A stretch of 64,000 bases of DNA from Alsobacter metallidurans (lineage in GTDB: Bacteria; Pseudomonadota; Alphaproteobacteria; Rhizobiales; Beijerinckiaceae): positions 248,001-312,000 of the forward strand of contig NZ_BMES01000001.1 of the NCBI RefSeq assembly GCF_014636935.1. The letters run 5' to 3'. Both the position numbers and the translations under genes were made by a program. Shown here piece after piece: positions 44,340 to 54,277 of the stretch. A model generated the notes under the pieces. That model made no database searches. It saw only the letters and a program-made list of their open reading frames with translations, and had not been told where the DNA came from. Position 1 is the stretch's first letter, and each line of letters starts with the position of its first letter.

Positions 44340-44381
44340 CCGGGCGTTAGCCCGGGGCATAAACGAGGCGGCTGAGCCGCC
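44340..44381 (+). promoter_or_regulatory. Tandem hairpins in the leader of the sugar ABC operon
   Basis: CCGGGC-GTTA-GCCCGG (44340-44355) and GGCGGC-TGA-GCCGCC (44367-44381) lie 18 bases before the binding-protein start, just upstream of its GAGGAGGA site. A TATAAC at 44291 could be a -10 box. The role is unknown. Confidence 0.4.
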
Positions 44382-44398
44382 CGCAGAGGAGGACACCT

Positions 44399-45361
44399 AT
44401 GAGACATTCCTGGCTCGTCGCCGGGTTCGCGGCCGTTTCGGCTGCGTTCGTCCAGCCCGCCGTTGCTCAGCAGCCCACCATTCCGATCATCGTCAAGGAC
44501 ACGACCTCCTTCTACTGGCAGATCGTGCTCGCCGGCGCCCGCAAGGCCGGGCAGGACCTGAACGTGAAGGTGCCGGAGCTCGGCGCGCAGTCCGAAGCCG
44601 ACATCAACGGCCAGATCGCCATCCTGGAGAACGCCGTCTCCACCAAGCCGGCCGCCATCGTGATCTCGCCCACGCAGCGCGCCGCGCTCGGCAAGCCGAT
44701 CGACGAGGCCGCCAAGTCGGTCAAGATCGTCGGCATCGACTCGGCCGCCGACTCGAAGGCCTTCACGTCCTTCCTCACCACCGACAACGTCCAGGGCGGG
44801 CGCATTGCGGCCGATGGCCTCGCGGCGGCGATCACCAAGAAATACGGCAAGGCCGAGGGCGAAGTGGCTCTCATCACCCATCTGCCGGGCGTCGGCTCGC
44901 TCGACGAGCGCGCCAAGGGCTTCAAGGAGCAGCTCGCCTCCAAGTACCCGGGCATCAAGCTGGCGGCCGACAAGGTGTCGGACGGCACCGCCAATGGCGG
45001 GCTCAACATCACCACCGACCTGCTCACCGCCTTCCCGAACCTGCGCGGCATCTTCGCGTCGAACCTGATCCAGGCCCAGGGCGCGATTCAGGCGATCGCC
45101 GAGTCCAAGGCGCAGGACAAGGTGAAGCTGGTCGGCTTCGATAGCGACGACAAGCTCGTGAAGGCGCTCAAGGACGGCGTGATGGCCGCCACCGTCGTGC
45201 AGGACCCGTTCCGCATGGGCTATGACGGCGTCAAGACCGCGCTCGCCGCCTCCAAGGGCGAGAAGGTCGAGGCTTTCGTGGACACCGGCGCGAACCTGAT
45301 CACGGGCGAGAACATGACCGGCGCCCGCGCCCAGGAGCTGCTGAACCCCAAGGTCAAGTAA
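44399..45361 (+). CDS. Ribose-type sugar ABC transporter substrate-binding protein
   Basis: A 320-residue RbsB/XylF-family periplasmic protein with a signal peptide (residues 1-25, ending AVAQ). Family marks are IPIIVKDTTSFYWQIVLAGARKAGQDL, the EAAKSVKIVGIDSAADS segment and LRGIFASNLIQAQGAIQAIAE, with the closing LITGENMTG. GAGGAGGA precedes ATG 44399. It heads an operon with the two-domain ATPase and a permease. The adjacent sugar-acid genes suggest a sugar acid or pentose, but the ligand is not assignable. Confidence 0.88.
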   Translation: MRHSWLVAGFAAVSAAFVQPAVAQQPTIPIIVKDTTSFYWQIVLAGARKAGQDLNVKVPELGAQSEADINGQIAILENAVSTKPAAIVISPTQRAALGKPIDEAAKSVKIVGIDSAADSKAFTSFLTTDNVQGGRIAADGLAAAITKKYGKAEGEVALITHLPGVGSLDERAKGFKEQLASKYPGIKLAADKVSDGTANGGLNITTDLLTAFPNLRGIFASNLIQAQGAIQAIAESKAQDKVKLVGFDSDDKLVKALKDGVMAATVVQDPFRMGYDGVKTALAASKGEKVEAFVDTGANLITGENMTGARAQELLNPKVK

Positions 45362-45382
45362 GCCGCGGTTCAGAAACGACAG

Positions 45383-45414
45383 CGCCGCCCGGCCGCCTCG
45401 GCGCCCGGGCGGCG
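45383..45414 (+). other. Hairpin in the gap after the sugar-binding-protein gene
   Basis: CGCCGCCCGG (45383-45392) and CCGGGCGGCG (45405-45414) form a perfect 10-bp stem with a 12-base loop, 22 bases after the stop. There is no T-run. Confidence 0.65.
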
Positions 45415-45447
45415 GACGCGTCTTTCCCCCCAGCCGGAACAGCGCCC

Positions 45448-46974
45448 GTGTCCGCCATCGCCGAAACTCAGCCTGCCGTGGAAACGGCCTTCGCGGGCCC
45501 CATCCTGGAGCTGCGCAAGCTCGAGAAACGCTACACCGGCACGCATGCGCTGAAGCCCGCCGACCTCGCCTTCGAGACGGGCGAAGTGCACGCCATCGTG
45601 GGCGAGAACGGCGCCGGCAAGTCGACGCTGATCAAGCTGCTCACGGGCGTCACCCCGCGCACGGCGGGCGAAATCATCTGGAAGGGCGTCCCGACCGATC
45701 TCTCCACCCCCAACGAGGCGATCGCGCTCGGCATCAACGCCGTCCATCAGGAGGTGGTGCTCTGCCCGCACCTGACCGTGGCGGCCAACATCTTCCTGGG
45801 CGATGAGAAGACATCCCCGGGCGGGCTGCTGCGCGACCGCGCCATGGTGCGCGACGCGCAGCGCATCCTCGTCGACCTCGGCTTCGCGCTGCCGGCCGGC
45901 GCGCTGCTGTCGACGCTCACCATCGGCCAGCAGCAGCTCATCGCCACGGCGCGCGCCGCCACGCGCGGGACCCGCTTCCTGATCTTCGACGAGCCCACCG
46001 CCTACCTCACCCGGCAGGAGGCCGCGCAGCTCTTCGCGCTGATCCGCCGCCTCAAGGCGCAGGGCGTCACGGTGGTCTACATCAGCCACCGCATGGAGGA
46101 GATCTTCGAGCTCGCCGACCGCGTCTCGGTGCTGCGCGACGGCACGCTGGTGGGCACGCGCCGGGTGTCGGAGACCAGCGACGCCGAGCTGATCGGCCTC
46201 ATGATCAACCGCTCCATCGAGCAAGTGTACCACAAGGACCCTTTCACGCCCGGAGCCGCCATCCTGGAAACCCGCAACCTGAGCGGGCGCGGCTTCCGGG
46301 ACGTTTCGCTCACCGTGCGCGAGGGCGAGATCGTCGGCCTCTACGGGCTGATCGGCGCCGGGCGCAGCGAGTTCGTGATGGGCGTCTACGGTCGCGAGCC
46401 GACCACGGGCGGCGAGGTGTTGTGGGGCGACCGGCCGGTCTCGGTCCGCTCGGAGCGCGACGCCATCGCGCTCGGCATGGCGCTGGCGCCCGAAAGCCGG
46501 CGCGACCAGGGGCTCTGCCTCAATCTGGGCGTCGGCCACAACCTCAACCTCCCGGTGTTCGACCGGCTCACGCGGGGGCTCACCATCTCGGGCCGGCGGG
46601 AGCGCGCCGCCGCCGACAAGCAGATCGCCGACCTGCGCATCAAGACGGCGAGCCGCAACGCGCTGGCGCTCAGCCTCTCGGGCGGCAATCAGCAGAAGAT
46701 CGTGATCGGCAAATGGCTCAACCACGGGGCCAAGCTGTTCATCTTCGACGAACCCACCGTGGGGGTGGATGTCGGCACCAAGGCGGAGATCTACCGGCTC
46801 TTCGGCGCGCTGTTGGCCAAGGGCGCGGGCATTCTCCTGGTGTCGTCCTACCTGCCCGAAGTCTACGAGCTGGCCGACCGCCTCCATGTGTTCAGGGGCG
46901 GCCGGCAGATCGCCAGCCACGGCCACAAGGCCGCCAGCCACGAACAGATCCTCACCGAGGCGATCGGCGTCTGA
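45448..46974 (+). CDS. Ribose-type sugar ABC transporter ATP-binding protein (two ABC domains)
   Basis: A 508-residue RbsA/XylG-type ATPase. The N-terminal ABC domain has GENGAGKST, and its signature region is LSTLTIGQQQLIATARA, with Walker B FLIFDEPTAYL. The second domain has the degenerate IGAGRSE P-loop, signature LSGGNQQKIVIGKWL and LFIFDEPTVGVD, as usual in this family. It starts with GTG. It lies 86 bases after the binding-protein gene and energises the permease that follows. Confidence 0.92.
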   Translation: MSAIAETQPAVETAFAGPILELRKLEKRYTGTHALKPADLAFETGEVHAIVGENGAGKSTLIKLLTGVTPRTAGEIIWKGVPTDLSTPNEAIALGINAVHQEVVLCPHLTVAANIFLGDEKTSPGGLLRDRAMVRDAQRILVDLGFALPAGALLSTLTIGQQQLIATARAATRGTRFLIFDEPTAYLTRQEAAQLFALIRRLKAQGVTVVYISHRMEEIFELADRVSVLRDGTLVGTRRVSETSDAELIGLMINRSIEQVYHKDPFTPGAAILETRNLSGRGFRDVSLTVREGEIVGLYGLIGAGRSEFVMGVYGREPTTGGEVLWGDRPVSVRSERDAIALGMALAPESRRDQGLCLNLGVGHNLNLPVFDRLTRGLTISGRRERAAADKQIADLRIKTASRNALALSLSGGNQQKIVIGKWLNHGAKLFIFDEPTVGVDVGTKAEIYRLFGALLAKGAGILLVSSYLPEVYELADRLHVFRGGRQIASHGHKAASHEQILTEAIGV

Positions 46975-47020
46975 GCCCGCCCAGGAACCCCTTCATGCCC
47001 CGCCAGCAGGACCCCGCATC

Positions 47021-48052
47021 ATGACCGACACCGCGAGCACGCTGGGCGCGCCGAAAACGAGGTTCGAGTTCTCGCGCCTGCTCGGCCTCACGCTGGTGGG
47101 CGTGCTTCTGGCCATGTTCCTGTTCCTGGCCTGGAAGACCTCGACCTTCGCGACGCCCGGCAACATCTCGAACCTCGCCCGCCAGGGCGCGATCTTCGCC
47201 ATCCTGGCGCTGGGCCAGACCTTCGTGATCATCACGGCCGGCATCGACCTCTCGGTCGGCGCGGTGGCGAGCTTCATCACCGTGGTGGTCGCGATGCTGG
47301 TCCAGGGCGTCGCGCCCGGCGTCGCGGCGGGGCTCACGGGCGTCGGCCTGCCCGAGGCGGCCGCCAACGTGCTGGCGCTGTGGACCGTGATCCTCGCGTC
47401 CCTGCTGCTCGGCATGGCGATCGGAGCGTTTCACGCCTTCGGGGTGGTGAAGATGGGGCTGCCCCCCTTCATCATCACGCTCGCGACCTTCACGGCGCTG
47501 CGCGGCGTCGGCCTGCTGATGACCAATGGCTCCACCATCAACGTCACCAACGATGCGTTCACGGGCTTTTCGCGCGGCGAGGTGCTGGGTATCCCCAACC
47601 TGTTCATGGTGGTGGTCGTGGTCGCGGTCCCGGCTTTTGTATACCTGCACCTCAGCAAGTGGGGCCGCTACCTCTATTCGGTCGGGTCCAACCCCGAGGC
47701 CGCGCGCCTGTCTGGCGTCAACGTCAACGCCGTAACGGCGACCGCCTATATCCTGTCTTCGCTCTGCGCCGCCATCGTGGGGGTGATGCTGGCCTCGCGC
47801 ACCGGCACCGGCAACGCCACCCAGGCGATTGGCTTCGAGCTGGAGGCCATCGCGGCCTCGGTGATCGGCGGCACCAGCCTCTTCGGGGCCATCGGCTCCG
47901 TCTGGGGCCCGCTGCTCGGGGCCTTCATCCTGGCGACCATCCGCAACGGCGCCAACCTGATGAACGTCAACTCGTTCTGGCAATACATCATCACCGGCGT
48001 CCTAATCATCCTGATCGTCTACGCGGATGGGCTGCGGCGCCGTAGGCGCTAA
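47021..48052 (+). CDS. Ribose-type sugar ABC transporter permease
   Basis: A 343-residue RbsC-family permease with eight to ten helices. The conserved QTFVIITAGIDLSVGAV block (about 65-82), GLPPFIITLATFTALRGV and the late GGTSLFGAIGSVWGPLLGAFIL are all present. The ATG at 47021 comes 46 bases after the ATPase stop. It completes the importer. It is followed after 169 bases by the UxaA-family dehydratase on the same strand. Confidence 0.92.
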   Translation: MTDTASTLGAPKTRFEFSRLLGLTLVGVLLAMFLFLAWKTSTFATPGNISNLARQGAIFAILALGQTFVIITAGIDLSVGAVASFITVVVAMLVQGVAPGVAAGLTGVGLPEAAANVLALWTVILASLLLGMAIGAFHAFGVVKMGLPPFIITLATFTALRGVGLLMTNGSTINVTNDAFTGFSRGEVLGIPNLFMVVVVVAVPAFVYLHLSKWGRYLYSVGSNPEAARLSGVNVNAVTATAYILSSLCAAIVGVMLASRTGTGNATQAIGFELEAIAASVIGGTSLFGAIGSVWGPLLGAFILATIRNGANLMNVNSFWQYIITGVLIILIVYADGLRRRRR

Positions 48053-48221
48053 AGGCGGGCCGATATAGAATGCATTCACCCAAGCCGCCGCTAGCGCGCG
48101 GAACATGCGCGTTTTGCTGGCGTCCGAAAATATTTCGCGTAAAGAGAGCCCCGCCGAGGGTTCTCGTCTTCTGGAACTCGGCAGCGGCCCAGCCACAAGA
48201 GCCGCACAGGAAGGGAAGGCC

Positions 48222-49754
48222 ATGAACGCTCCGGTCCTCAACGCCCCGCGCACCGTGCGGCTGAACGCCGCCGACAATGTCGTGGTCGCGGTCGACCCGG
48301 TGGATGTCGGCGCCGTCGCGGAGGGCGTCACCGCCCGCGCCCGCGTGCCGCGCGGCCACAAGATGGCCACCCTGCCGATCCCCGAAGGCTCGCCCATTCT
48401 CAAATTCGGCCAGATCATCGGCTTCGCCGCCAAGGACATCGCGCCGGGCGACTGGGTGCACGAGCACAATGTCGGCATGCACGACTTCGAGCGCGACTAC
48501 CGCTTCGCCGAGGATGCGCGCGTCGAGGAGGTGCTGCCGGTGGAGCTGCAGGCCACCTTCCAGGGCTTCCGGCGCGCCAACGGCAAGGTCGGCACGCGCA
48601 ACTACATCGGCATCCTCACCTCGGTGAACTGCTCGGCCTCGGTGGCGCGCTTCATGGCGCTCGAGATCGAGCGCTCCGGCATCCTGGAGCAGTACCCCAA
48701 CATCGACGGCGTCATCCCGCTGGTGCATGGCGGCGGCTGCGCGCTCGACGTCAAGGGCGAGGGCTACGACATCCTCAAGCGCACCCAGTGGGGCTACGCC
48801 ACCAACCCCAACATGGCGGGCGTCGTGATGGTCGGCCTCGGCTGCGAGGGCTTCCAGATCGGCCGCTGGAAGGACGCATACGGGATCAAGGAGAGCGACA
48901 CCTTCCGGACCATGACGATCCAGGAGATCGGCGGCACCAAGAAGACCGTGCAGGCCGGCGTCGAGGCGATCAAGACCATGCTGCCCATCGCGGACGCGGC
49001 GCGGCGCGAAACCGTGCCGGCCTCCGAGATCCTGCTGGCGCTCCAGTGCGGCGGCTCGGACGGCTATTCGGGCATCACCGCCAACCCGGCGCTGGGCGCG
49101 GCCGTGGACCTCCTGGTCAAGCACGGCGGCGCCGCAATCCTGTCCGAGACGCCCGAAATCTACGGCGCCGAGCACCTGCTCACCCGCCGCGCCGCGACGC
49201 GCGAGATCGGCGAGAAGCTGGTCGACATGATCCACTGGTGGGAGGACTACACGGCCCGCAACAAGATGGAGATGAACAACAACCCGTCCCCGGGCAACAA
49301 GCTCGGCGGGCTCACCACCATCCTGGAGAAGTCGCTCGGCGCGGCCGCCAAGGGCGGCACCAAGACGCTGGCCGGCGTCTATCACTACGCCGAGCAGGTC
49401 GACGCCAAGGGCTTCGTCTACATGGATACGCCCGGCTACGACCCCGTGGCGGCCACCGGGCAGGTGGCGGGCGGCTCCAACGTGCTGTGCTTCACCACCG
49501 GGCGCGGCTCGGCCTATGGCTGCAAGCCGACCCCATCCATCAAGCTCGCGACCAACAGCGAGATCTACCGCCGCATGCTCGACGACATGGACATCAATTG
49601 CGGCGACATCCTCGACGGCGTCTCCATCGAGGAGAAGGGCCAGGAGATCTTCGACACCGTGCTGCGCATCGCCTCGGGCGAGCGCTCCAAGTCGGAGCAA
49701 CTCGGCTATGGCGACGCCGAATTCGTGCCTTGGACCGTGGGCGCGACCATGTGA
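48222..49754 (+). CDS. UxaA-family altronate/galactarate dehydratase
   Basis: A 510-residue sugar-acid dehydratase. An N-terminal SAF-type domain (about 1-100, with VDVGAVAEG and VHEHNVGMHDF) precedes the two GD_AH domains. Blocks include GRKVGTRNYIGI-like NGKVGTRNYIGILTSVNC, a CGDGYSG-like CGGSDGYSGITANPALG and GCKPTPSIKLATN near the end; these include the cysteines expected for metal binding. It would remove water from an aldonate or aldarate to give a 2-keto-3-deoxy acid. The precise substrate is open. GGAAGG precedes ATG 48222. Confidence 0.87.
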   Translation: MNAPVLNAPRTVRLNAADNVVVAVDPVDVGAVAEGVTARARVPRGHKMATLPIPEGSPILKFGQIIGFAAKDIAPGDWVHEHNVGMHDFERDYRFAEDARVEEVLPVELQATFQGFRRANGKVGTRNYIGILTSVNCSASVARFMALEIERSGILEQYPNIDGVIPLVHGGGCALDVKGEGYDILKRTQWGYATNPNMAGVVMVGLGCEGFQIGRWKDAYGIKESDTFRTMTIQEIGGTKKTVQAGVEAIKTMLPIADAARRETVPASEILLALQCGGSDGYSGITANPALGAAVDLLVKHGGAAILSETPEIYGAEHLLTRRAATREIGEKLVDMIHWWEDYTARNKMEMNNNPSPGNKLGGLTTILEKSLGAAAKGGTKTLAGVYHYAEQVDAKGFVYMDTPGYDPVAATGQVAGGSNVLCFTTGRGSAYGCKPTPSIKLATNSEIYRRMLDDMDINCGDILDGVSIEEKGQEIFDTVLRIASGERSKSEQLGYGDAEFVPWTVGATM

Positions 49755-49778
49755 CCGCTCCGCCAGTTGCGGAAATGC

Positions 49779-49796
49779 GTGTCATCTGATTGTCAT
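49779..49796. promoter_or_regulatory. PhoB-box-like direct repeat upstream of ugpB
   Basis: GTGTCAT-CTGA-TTGTCAT matches the 7+4+7 layout of the PhoB box (CTGTCAT, four AT-rich bases, CTGTCAT). It lies 80 bases before ugpB. The ugp operon of E. coli is PhoB-controlled, so phosphate limitation is the likely signal (inference). Confidence 0.65.
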
Positions 49797-49876
49797 AGAA
49801 CCGTCGCCTGAGCGTTGCGCCAGGCTGCCAGACAACCAAAAGAGGGCCCCGAACGGCCCGTCAGGGAGAGAGAGCA

Positions 49877-51187
49877 ATGAAACTCCGTACCAGGCTTGCG
49901 CTGTCGCTCGCCGCCATGATGGCCTCGACGTCCGCCTTTGCGCAGACCGAGATCCAGTGGTGGCACGCGATGACGGGCGCCAACAACGACGTCGTCAACA
50001 AGCTCGCGGCGGATTTCAACGCCTCGCAGAGCGAGTACAAGGTCACGGCCGCCTACAAGGGCAGCTATCCCGACACGCTGAACGCCGCCATCGCGGCCTT
50101 CCGGGCAGGCAACGCGCCCCACATCGTGCAGGTCTTCGAGGTCGGCACCGCCACGATGATGTCCGCCAAGGGCGCCATCAAGCCGGTCGGCCAGATGATG
50201 CAGGAAGCCGGCGAGAAGTTCGACCCCAAGGCCTACCTGCCGGCCATCACGGGTTACTACTCGACCGCCAAGGGCGAGATGCTGTCCTTCCCGTTCAACT
50301 CGTCCTCCATGGTGATGTGGGTCAACAAGGACGCGCTGAAGAAGGCCAACGTCGCCGAAATCCCGAAGACCTGGCCGGACGTGTTCGAGGCCGGCAAGAA
50401 GCTCAAGGCCGCCGGCTACGACAAGTGCGGCTTCACGGTCGCGTGGTCGCCCTGGGCGCTGATCGAGCAGTTCTCGGCCTGGCACAACCTGCCGCTCGGC
50501 ACCAAGGCCAACGGCCTCGACGGCTTCGACACCGAGCTGAAGTTCAACAGCCCGGCGCACGTGAAGCTGCTGACCGATCTCGTCGCCCTGCAGAAGGACA
50601 AGACCTACGACTATTCGGGTCGCGGCAACGAGAACGAGGGTCGCTTCACCTCGGGCGAGTGCCCGATCATGCTGACGTCCTCGGGCTTCTACGGCAACGT
50701 CAAGGCCAACGCGAAGTTCGAGTTCGCGGCGGCTCCGATGCCCTACTACCCGGACGTGAAGGGCGCTCCGCAGAACTCGATCATCGGCGGCGCCTCGCTG
50801 TGGGTGATGGGCGGCAAGACGGCGCCCGAGTACAAAGGCATCGCCAAGTTCTTCACCTTCCTGTCGGACACCGACCGGCAGGCCAAGCTGCACGTGGAAT
50901 CCGGCTACTTGCCGATCACGCTGGCGGCCTACGAGAAGGTCAAGGCCTCGGGCTTCTACAACCAGTTCCCGGACCGGGAGACGCCCTTGAAGGAGCTCAC
51001 CAACAAGGAGCCGACCGAGAACTCGCGCGGCCTGCGCTTCGGCAACATGGTGCAGATGCGCGACATGTGGTCGGAAGAGATCGAGGCCGCGCTGGCCGGC
51101 AAGAAGTCGCCCCAGCAGGCGCTGGACGACGCCGTGTCGCGCGGCAACGCCACGCTGCGCCAGTTCGAGCGCACCGCCAACCGTTGA
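49877..51187 (+). CDS. ugpB: sn-Glycerol-3-phosphate ABC transporter substrate-binding protein UgpB
   Basis: A 436-residue periplasmic protein with a signal peptide (residues 1-22, ending AFAQ). It follows the E. coli UgpB plan throughout: QWWHAMTGANN start, AAFRAGNAPHIVQVFEVGTATMM, FSAWHNLPL, then NSIIGGASLWVMGGK, SGYLPIT and the C-terminal GLRFGNMVQMRDMW. It binds glycerol-3-phosphate and glycerophosphodiesters. A GGGAGAGAGAG site lies before the ATG. The gene order ugpB-A-E-C is as in E. coli; ugpQ is absent. Confidence 0.93.
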   Translation: MKLRTRLALSLAAMMASTSAFAQTEIQWWHAMTGANNDVVNKLAADFNASQSEYKVTAAYKGSYPDTLNAAIAAFRAGNAPHIVQVFEVGTATMMSAKGAIKPVGQMMQEAGEKFDPKAYLPAITGYYSTAKGEMLSFPFNSSSMVMWVNKDALKKANVAEIPKTWPDVFEAGKKLKAAGYDKCGFTVAWSPWALIEQFSAWHNLPLGTKANGLDGFDTELKFNSPAHVKLLTDLVALQKDKTYDYSGRGNENEGRFTSGECPIMLTSSGFYGNVKANAKFEFAAAPMPYYPDVKGAPQNSIIGGASLWVMGGKTAPEYKGIAKFFTFLSDTDRQAKLHVESGYLPITLAAYEKVKASGFYNQFPDRETPLKELTNKEPTENSRGLRFGNMVQMRDMWSEEIEAALAGKKSPQQALDDAVSRGNATLRQFERTANR

Positions 51188-51193
51188 GGATCC

Positions 51194-51217
51194 GTCGCCG
51201 GCCGCAAAGCCGGCGAC
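51194..51217 (+). other. Hairpin just downstream of ugpB
   Basis: GTCGCCGGC (51194-51202) and GCCGGCGAC (51209-51217) form a perfect 9-bp stem around CGCAAA, six bases after the ugpB stop, without a T-run. It abuts a family D repeat. Confidence 0.7.
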
Positions 51218-51327
51218 CCCTCATCCGACTTCGCTGCGCTCGGCTGCCTTCTCCCCGTTCCGGGGCGAAGGGAAACGGCGCCGGTCTTCCCCTCTTCCCG
51301 GCGACGGGGAGAGGGTCAGGGTGAGGG
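51217..51327. repeat. Inverted intergenic repeat, family D (copy 3)
   Basis: CCCCTCATCCGAC...TTCTCCCCGTTCCGGGG and CTCTTCCCGGCGACGGGGAGAGG...GGTGAGGG, moderately diverged from copies 1 and 2. It lies between ugpB and ugpA. Confidence 0.75.
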
Positions 51328-51381
51328 TGGCGCCACTTGCGCGCGCTTCGCCGTCAATCTGCCCCCTCACGCACGGCCCCC

Positions 51382-52263
51382 ATGGAAAAGCGCTCGGTCT
51401 ACACCAACAAGCTGCTGCCCTACCTGCTGCTCGCGCCGCAGCTGGTCATCACGCTGGTGTTCTTCTACTGGCCGGCCTCCCAGGCCGTGTGGATGTCGTT
51501 TCGCATCGAGGACGCGTTCGGGATCTCGACCGAGTTCGTCGGCTTCGAGAACTACGTCACGCTCTTCGGGCAGCGCTCCTATTACGAGTCGATGTGGACC
51601 ACGCTGGTCTTCTCGCTCGCCGTCACCATCCTGGCGATGTCGTTCTCGCTGCTGCTGGCCGTCATGGCCGACAAGCAGATTCGCGGCGGCTCGGTGTATC
51701 GCACGCTGCTGATCTGGCCCTACGCGGTGGCGCCCGCCATCGCGGGCGTGCTGTGGCTTTTCATGTTCCAGCCCTCGCTCGGCATGATCGGCCGCGGCCT
51801 GATCGCGGCCGGCGTGCCCTGGAATCCGATGCTGAACGGCGACCACGCCCTGCTGCTCGTGATCCTGGCCGCCGCCTGGAAGCAGATCAGCTACAACTTC
51901 CTGTTCTTCCTGGCGGGGCTGCAATCCATCCCCAAGAGCCTGATCGAGGCCGCCGCGATCGACGGCGCCAAGCCGGCGCGGCGCTTCTGGACCATCATCT
52001 TCCCAATGCTGTCGCCCACCACGTTCTTCCTGCTGGTGGTCAACATCGTCTACGTCTTCTTCGACACCTTCGGCATCATCGACGCCATCACGCATGGCGG
52101 ACCCGCCAAGGCCACCGAGACGCTGGTGTTCAAGGTCTACTCCGACGGCCGGCTGGGCGGCGACCTCGGCGGCTCGGCGGCCCAGTCCGTCGTCCTGATG
52201 GTGATCGTGATCGCGCTCACGGCCATCCAGTTCCGCTATGTCGAGCGCAAGGTGACCTACTGA
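51382..52263 (+). CDS. ugpA: sn-Glycerol-3-phosphate ABC transporter permease UgpA
   Basis: A 293-residue permease with six helices. It tracks E. coli UgpA closely: [21 protein letters not shown] at the N-terminus, [38 protein letters not shown] at the coupling loop, and [26 protein letters not shown] at the end. ATG 51382 ([10 protein letters not shown]) is preferred to an upstream in-frame start at 51337 that falls close to the repeat and would add 15 non-conserved residues. Confidence 0.92.
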   Translation: MEKRSVYTNKLLPYLLLAPQLVITLVFFYWPASQAVWMSFRIEDAFGISTEFVGFENYVTLFGQRSYYESMWTTLVFSLAVTILAMSFSLLLAVMADKQIRGGSVYRTLLIWPYAVAPAIAGVLWLFMFQPSLGMIGRGLIAAGVPWNPMLNGDHALLLVILAAAWKQISYNFLFFLAGLQSIPKSLIEAAAIDGAKPARRFWTIIFPMLSPTTFFLLVVNIVYVFFDTFGIIDAITHGGPAKATETLVFKVYSDGRLGGDLGGSAAQSVVLMVIVIALTAIQFRYVERKVTY

Positions 52264-52288
52264 TGCGCGCCCTGCGAGGAGCCTCCCC

Positions 52289-53137
52289 ATGGTAGAGCGC
52301 CGGACCTGGTTCTCGACGTTCCTGCCCCACTTCATCCTGATCATGGGCGTGCTGATCGTCGCCTTTCCGGTTTACGTGGCCTTCGTGGGCTCGAGCTGGG
52401 ACGCCGGCACCATCGCGAACGGCACGATGCCGCTCTATCCGGGCAAGTTCCTGGTGGAGAACTACTCGCGGGCGCTTCTGGCCGGCAACGCCACCGCGCG
52501 CGAGCCGGTGGGGCCGATGCTGCTGAACAGCTTCATCATGGCGATCATCATCGCGGTCGGGAAAATCGCGATCTCGATCATCTCCGCCTATGCGGTGGTG
52601 TATTTCCGCTTTCCGCTGCGCCAGAGCGCTTTCTGGTTGATCTTCATCACCCTGATGCTGCCCGTCGAGGTGCGCATCTATCCGACCTACAAGATCGTGG
52701 CCGATCTCGGAATGCTGGACACCTATGCGGGCCTGGCGGTGCCGCTGATCGCCTCCGCCACCGCCACGCTGCTGTTCCGGCAGTTCTTCATGACGATCCC
52801 GGACGAGCTCGTGGAAGCCTCCAAGATCGACGGCGCCGGGCCCATGAAGTTCTTTGTCGACACGGTGCTGCCGCTGTCGATCACCACCATCGCGGCGCTG
52901 TTCGTGATCCAGTTCATTTATGGCTGGAACCAGTATCTCTGGCCCCTGCTGATCACCACCCGCGAGAACATGCAGACCATCGTGATCGGCATCAAGAAGA
53001 TGCTGGTCACCCAGGACGCGCTGACCGAATGGCAGCTCGCGATGGCGACCGCCGTGCTGGCCATGTTGCCGCCCGTGCTGGTCGTGTTGCTGATGCAGAA
53101 GCTGTTCGTGCGCGGCCTCGTCGAGACGGAGAAGTAA
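52289..53137 (+). CDS. ugpE: sn-Glycerol-3-phosphate ABC transporter permease UgpE
   Basis: A 282-residue MalG-type permease, partner of UgpA. Features are LMLPVEVRIYPTYKIVADLGMLDTYAGLAVPLIASATATLLFRQFF, the coupling loop LVEASKIDGAGPMKFFVDTVLPLS and FIYGWNQYLWPLLI. It has a GCGAGGAG site before the ATG and lies 25 bases after ugpA. It is followed after only three bases by the ATPase gene. Confidence 0.92.
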   Translation: MVERRTWFSTFLPHFILIMGVLIVAFPVYVAFVGSSWDAGTIANGTMPLYPGKFLVENYSRALLAGNATAREPVGPMLLNSFIMAIIIAVGKIAISIISAYAVVYFRFPLRQSAFWLIFITLMLPVEVRIYPTYKIVADLGMLDTYAGLAVPLIASATATLLFRQFFMTIPDELVEASKIDGAGPMKFFVDTVLPLSITTIAALFVIQFIYGWNQYLWPLLITTRENMQTIVIGIKKMLVTQDALTEWQLAMATAVLAMLPPVLVVLLMQKLFVRGLVETEK

Positions 53138-53140
53138 ATC

Positions 53141-54241
<1,101 letters not shown>

Positions 54242-54247
54242 TCAGCA

Positions 54248-54277
54248 ATAGTTGTGTAGTATAAGTTGCACAACTAT
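54248..54277. promoter_or_regulatory. Perfect inverted repeat in an A+T-rich spacer after ugpC
   Basis: ATAGTTGTG (54248-54256) and CACAACTAT (54269-54277) are exact complements separated by 12 bases. The A+T content stands out against the neighbourhood. A TTGACA follows at 54296. It may be an operator for the small gene at 54342. Confidence 0.5.
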
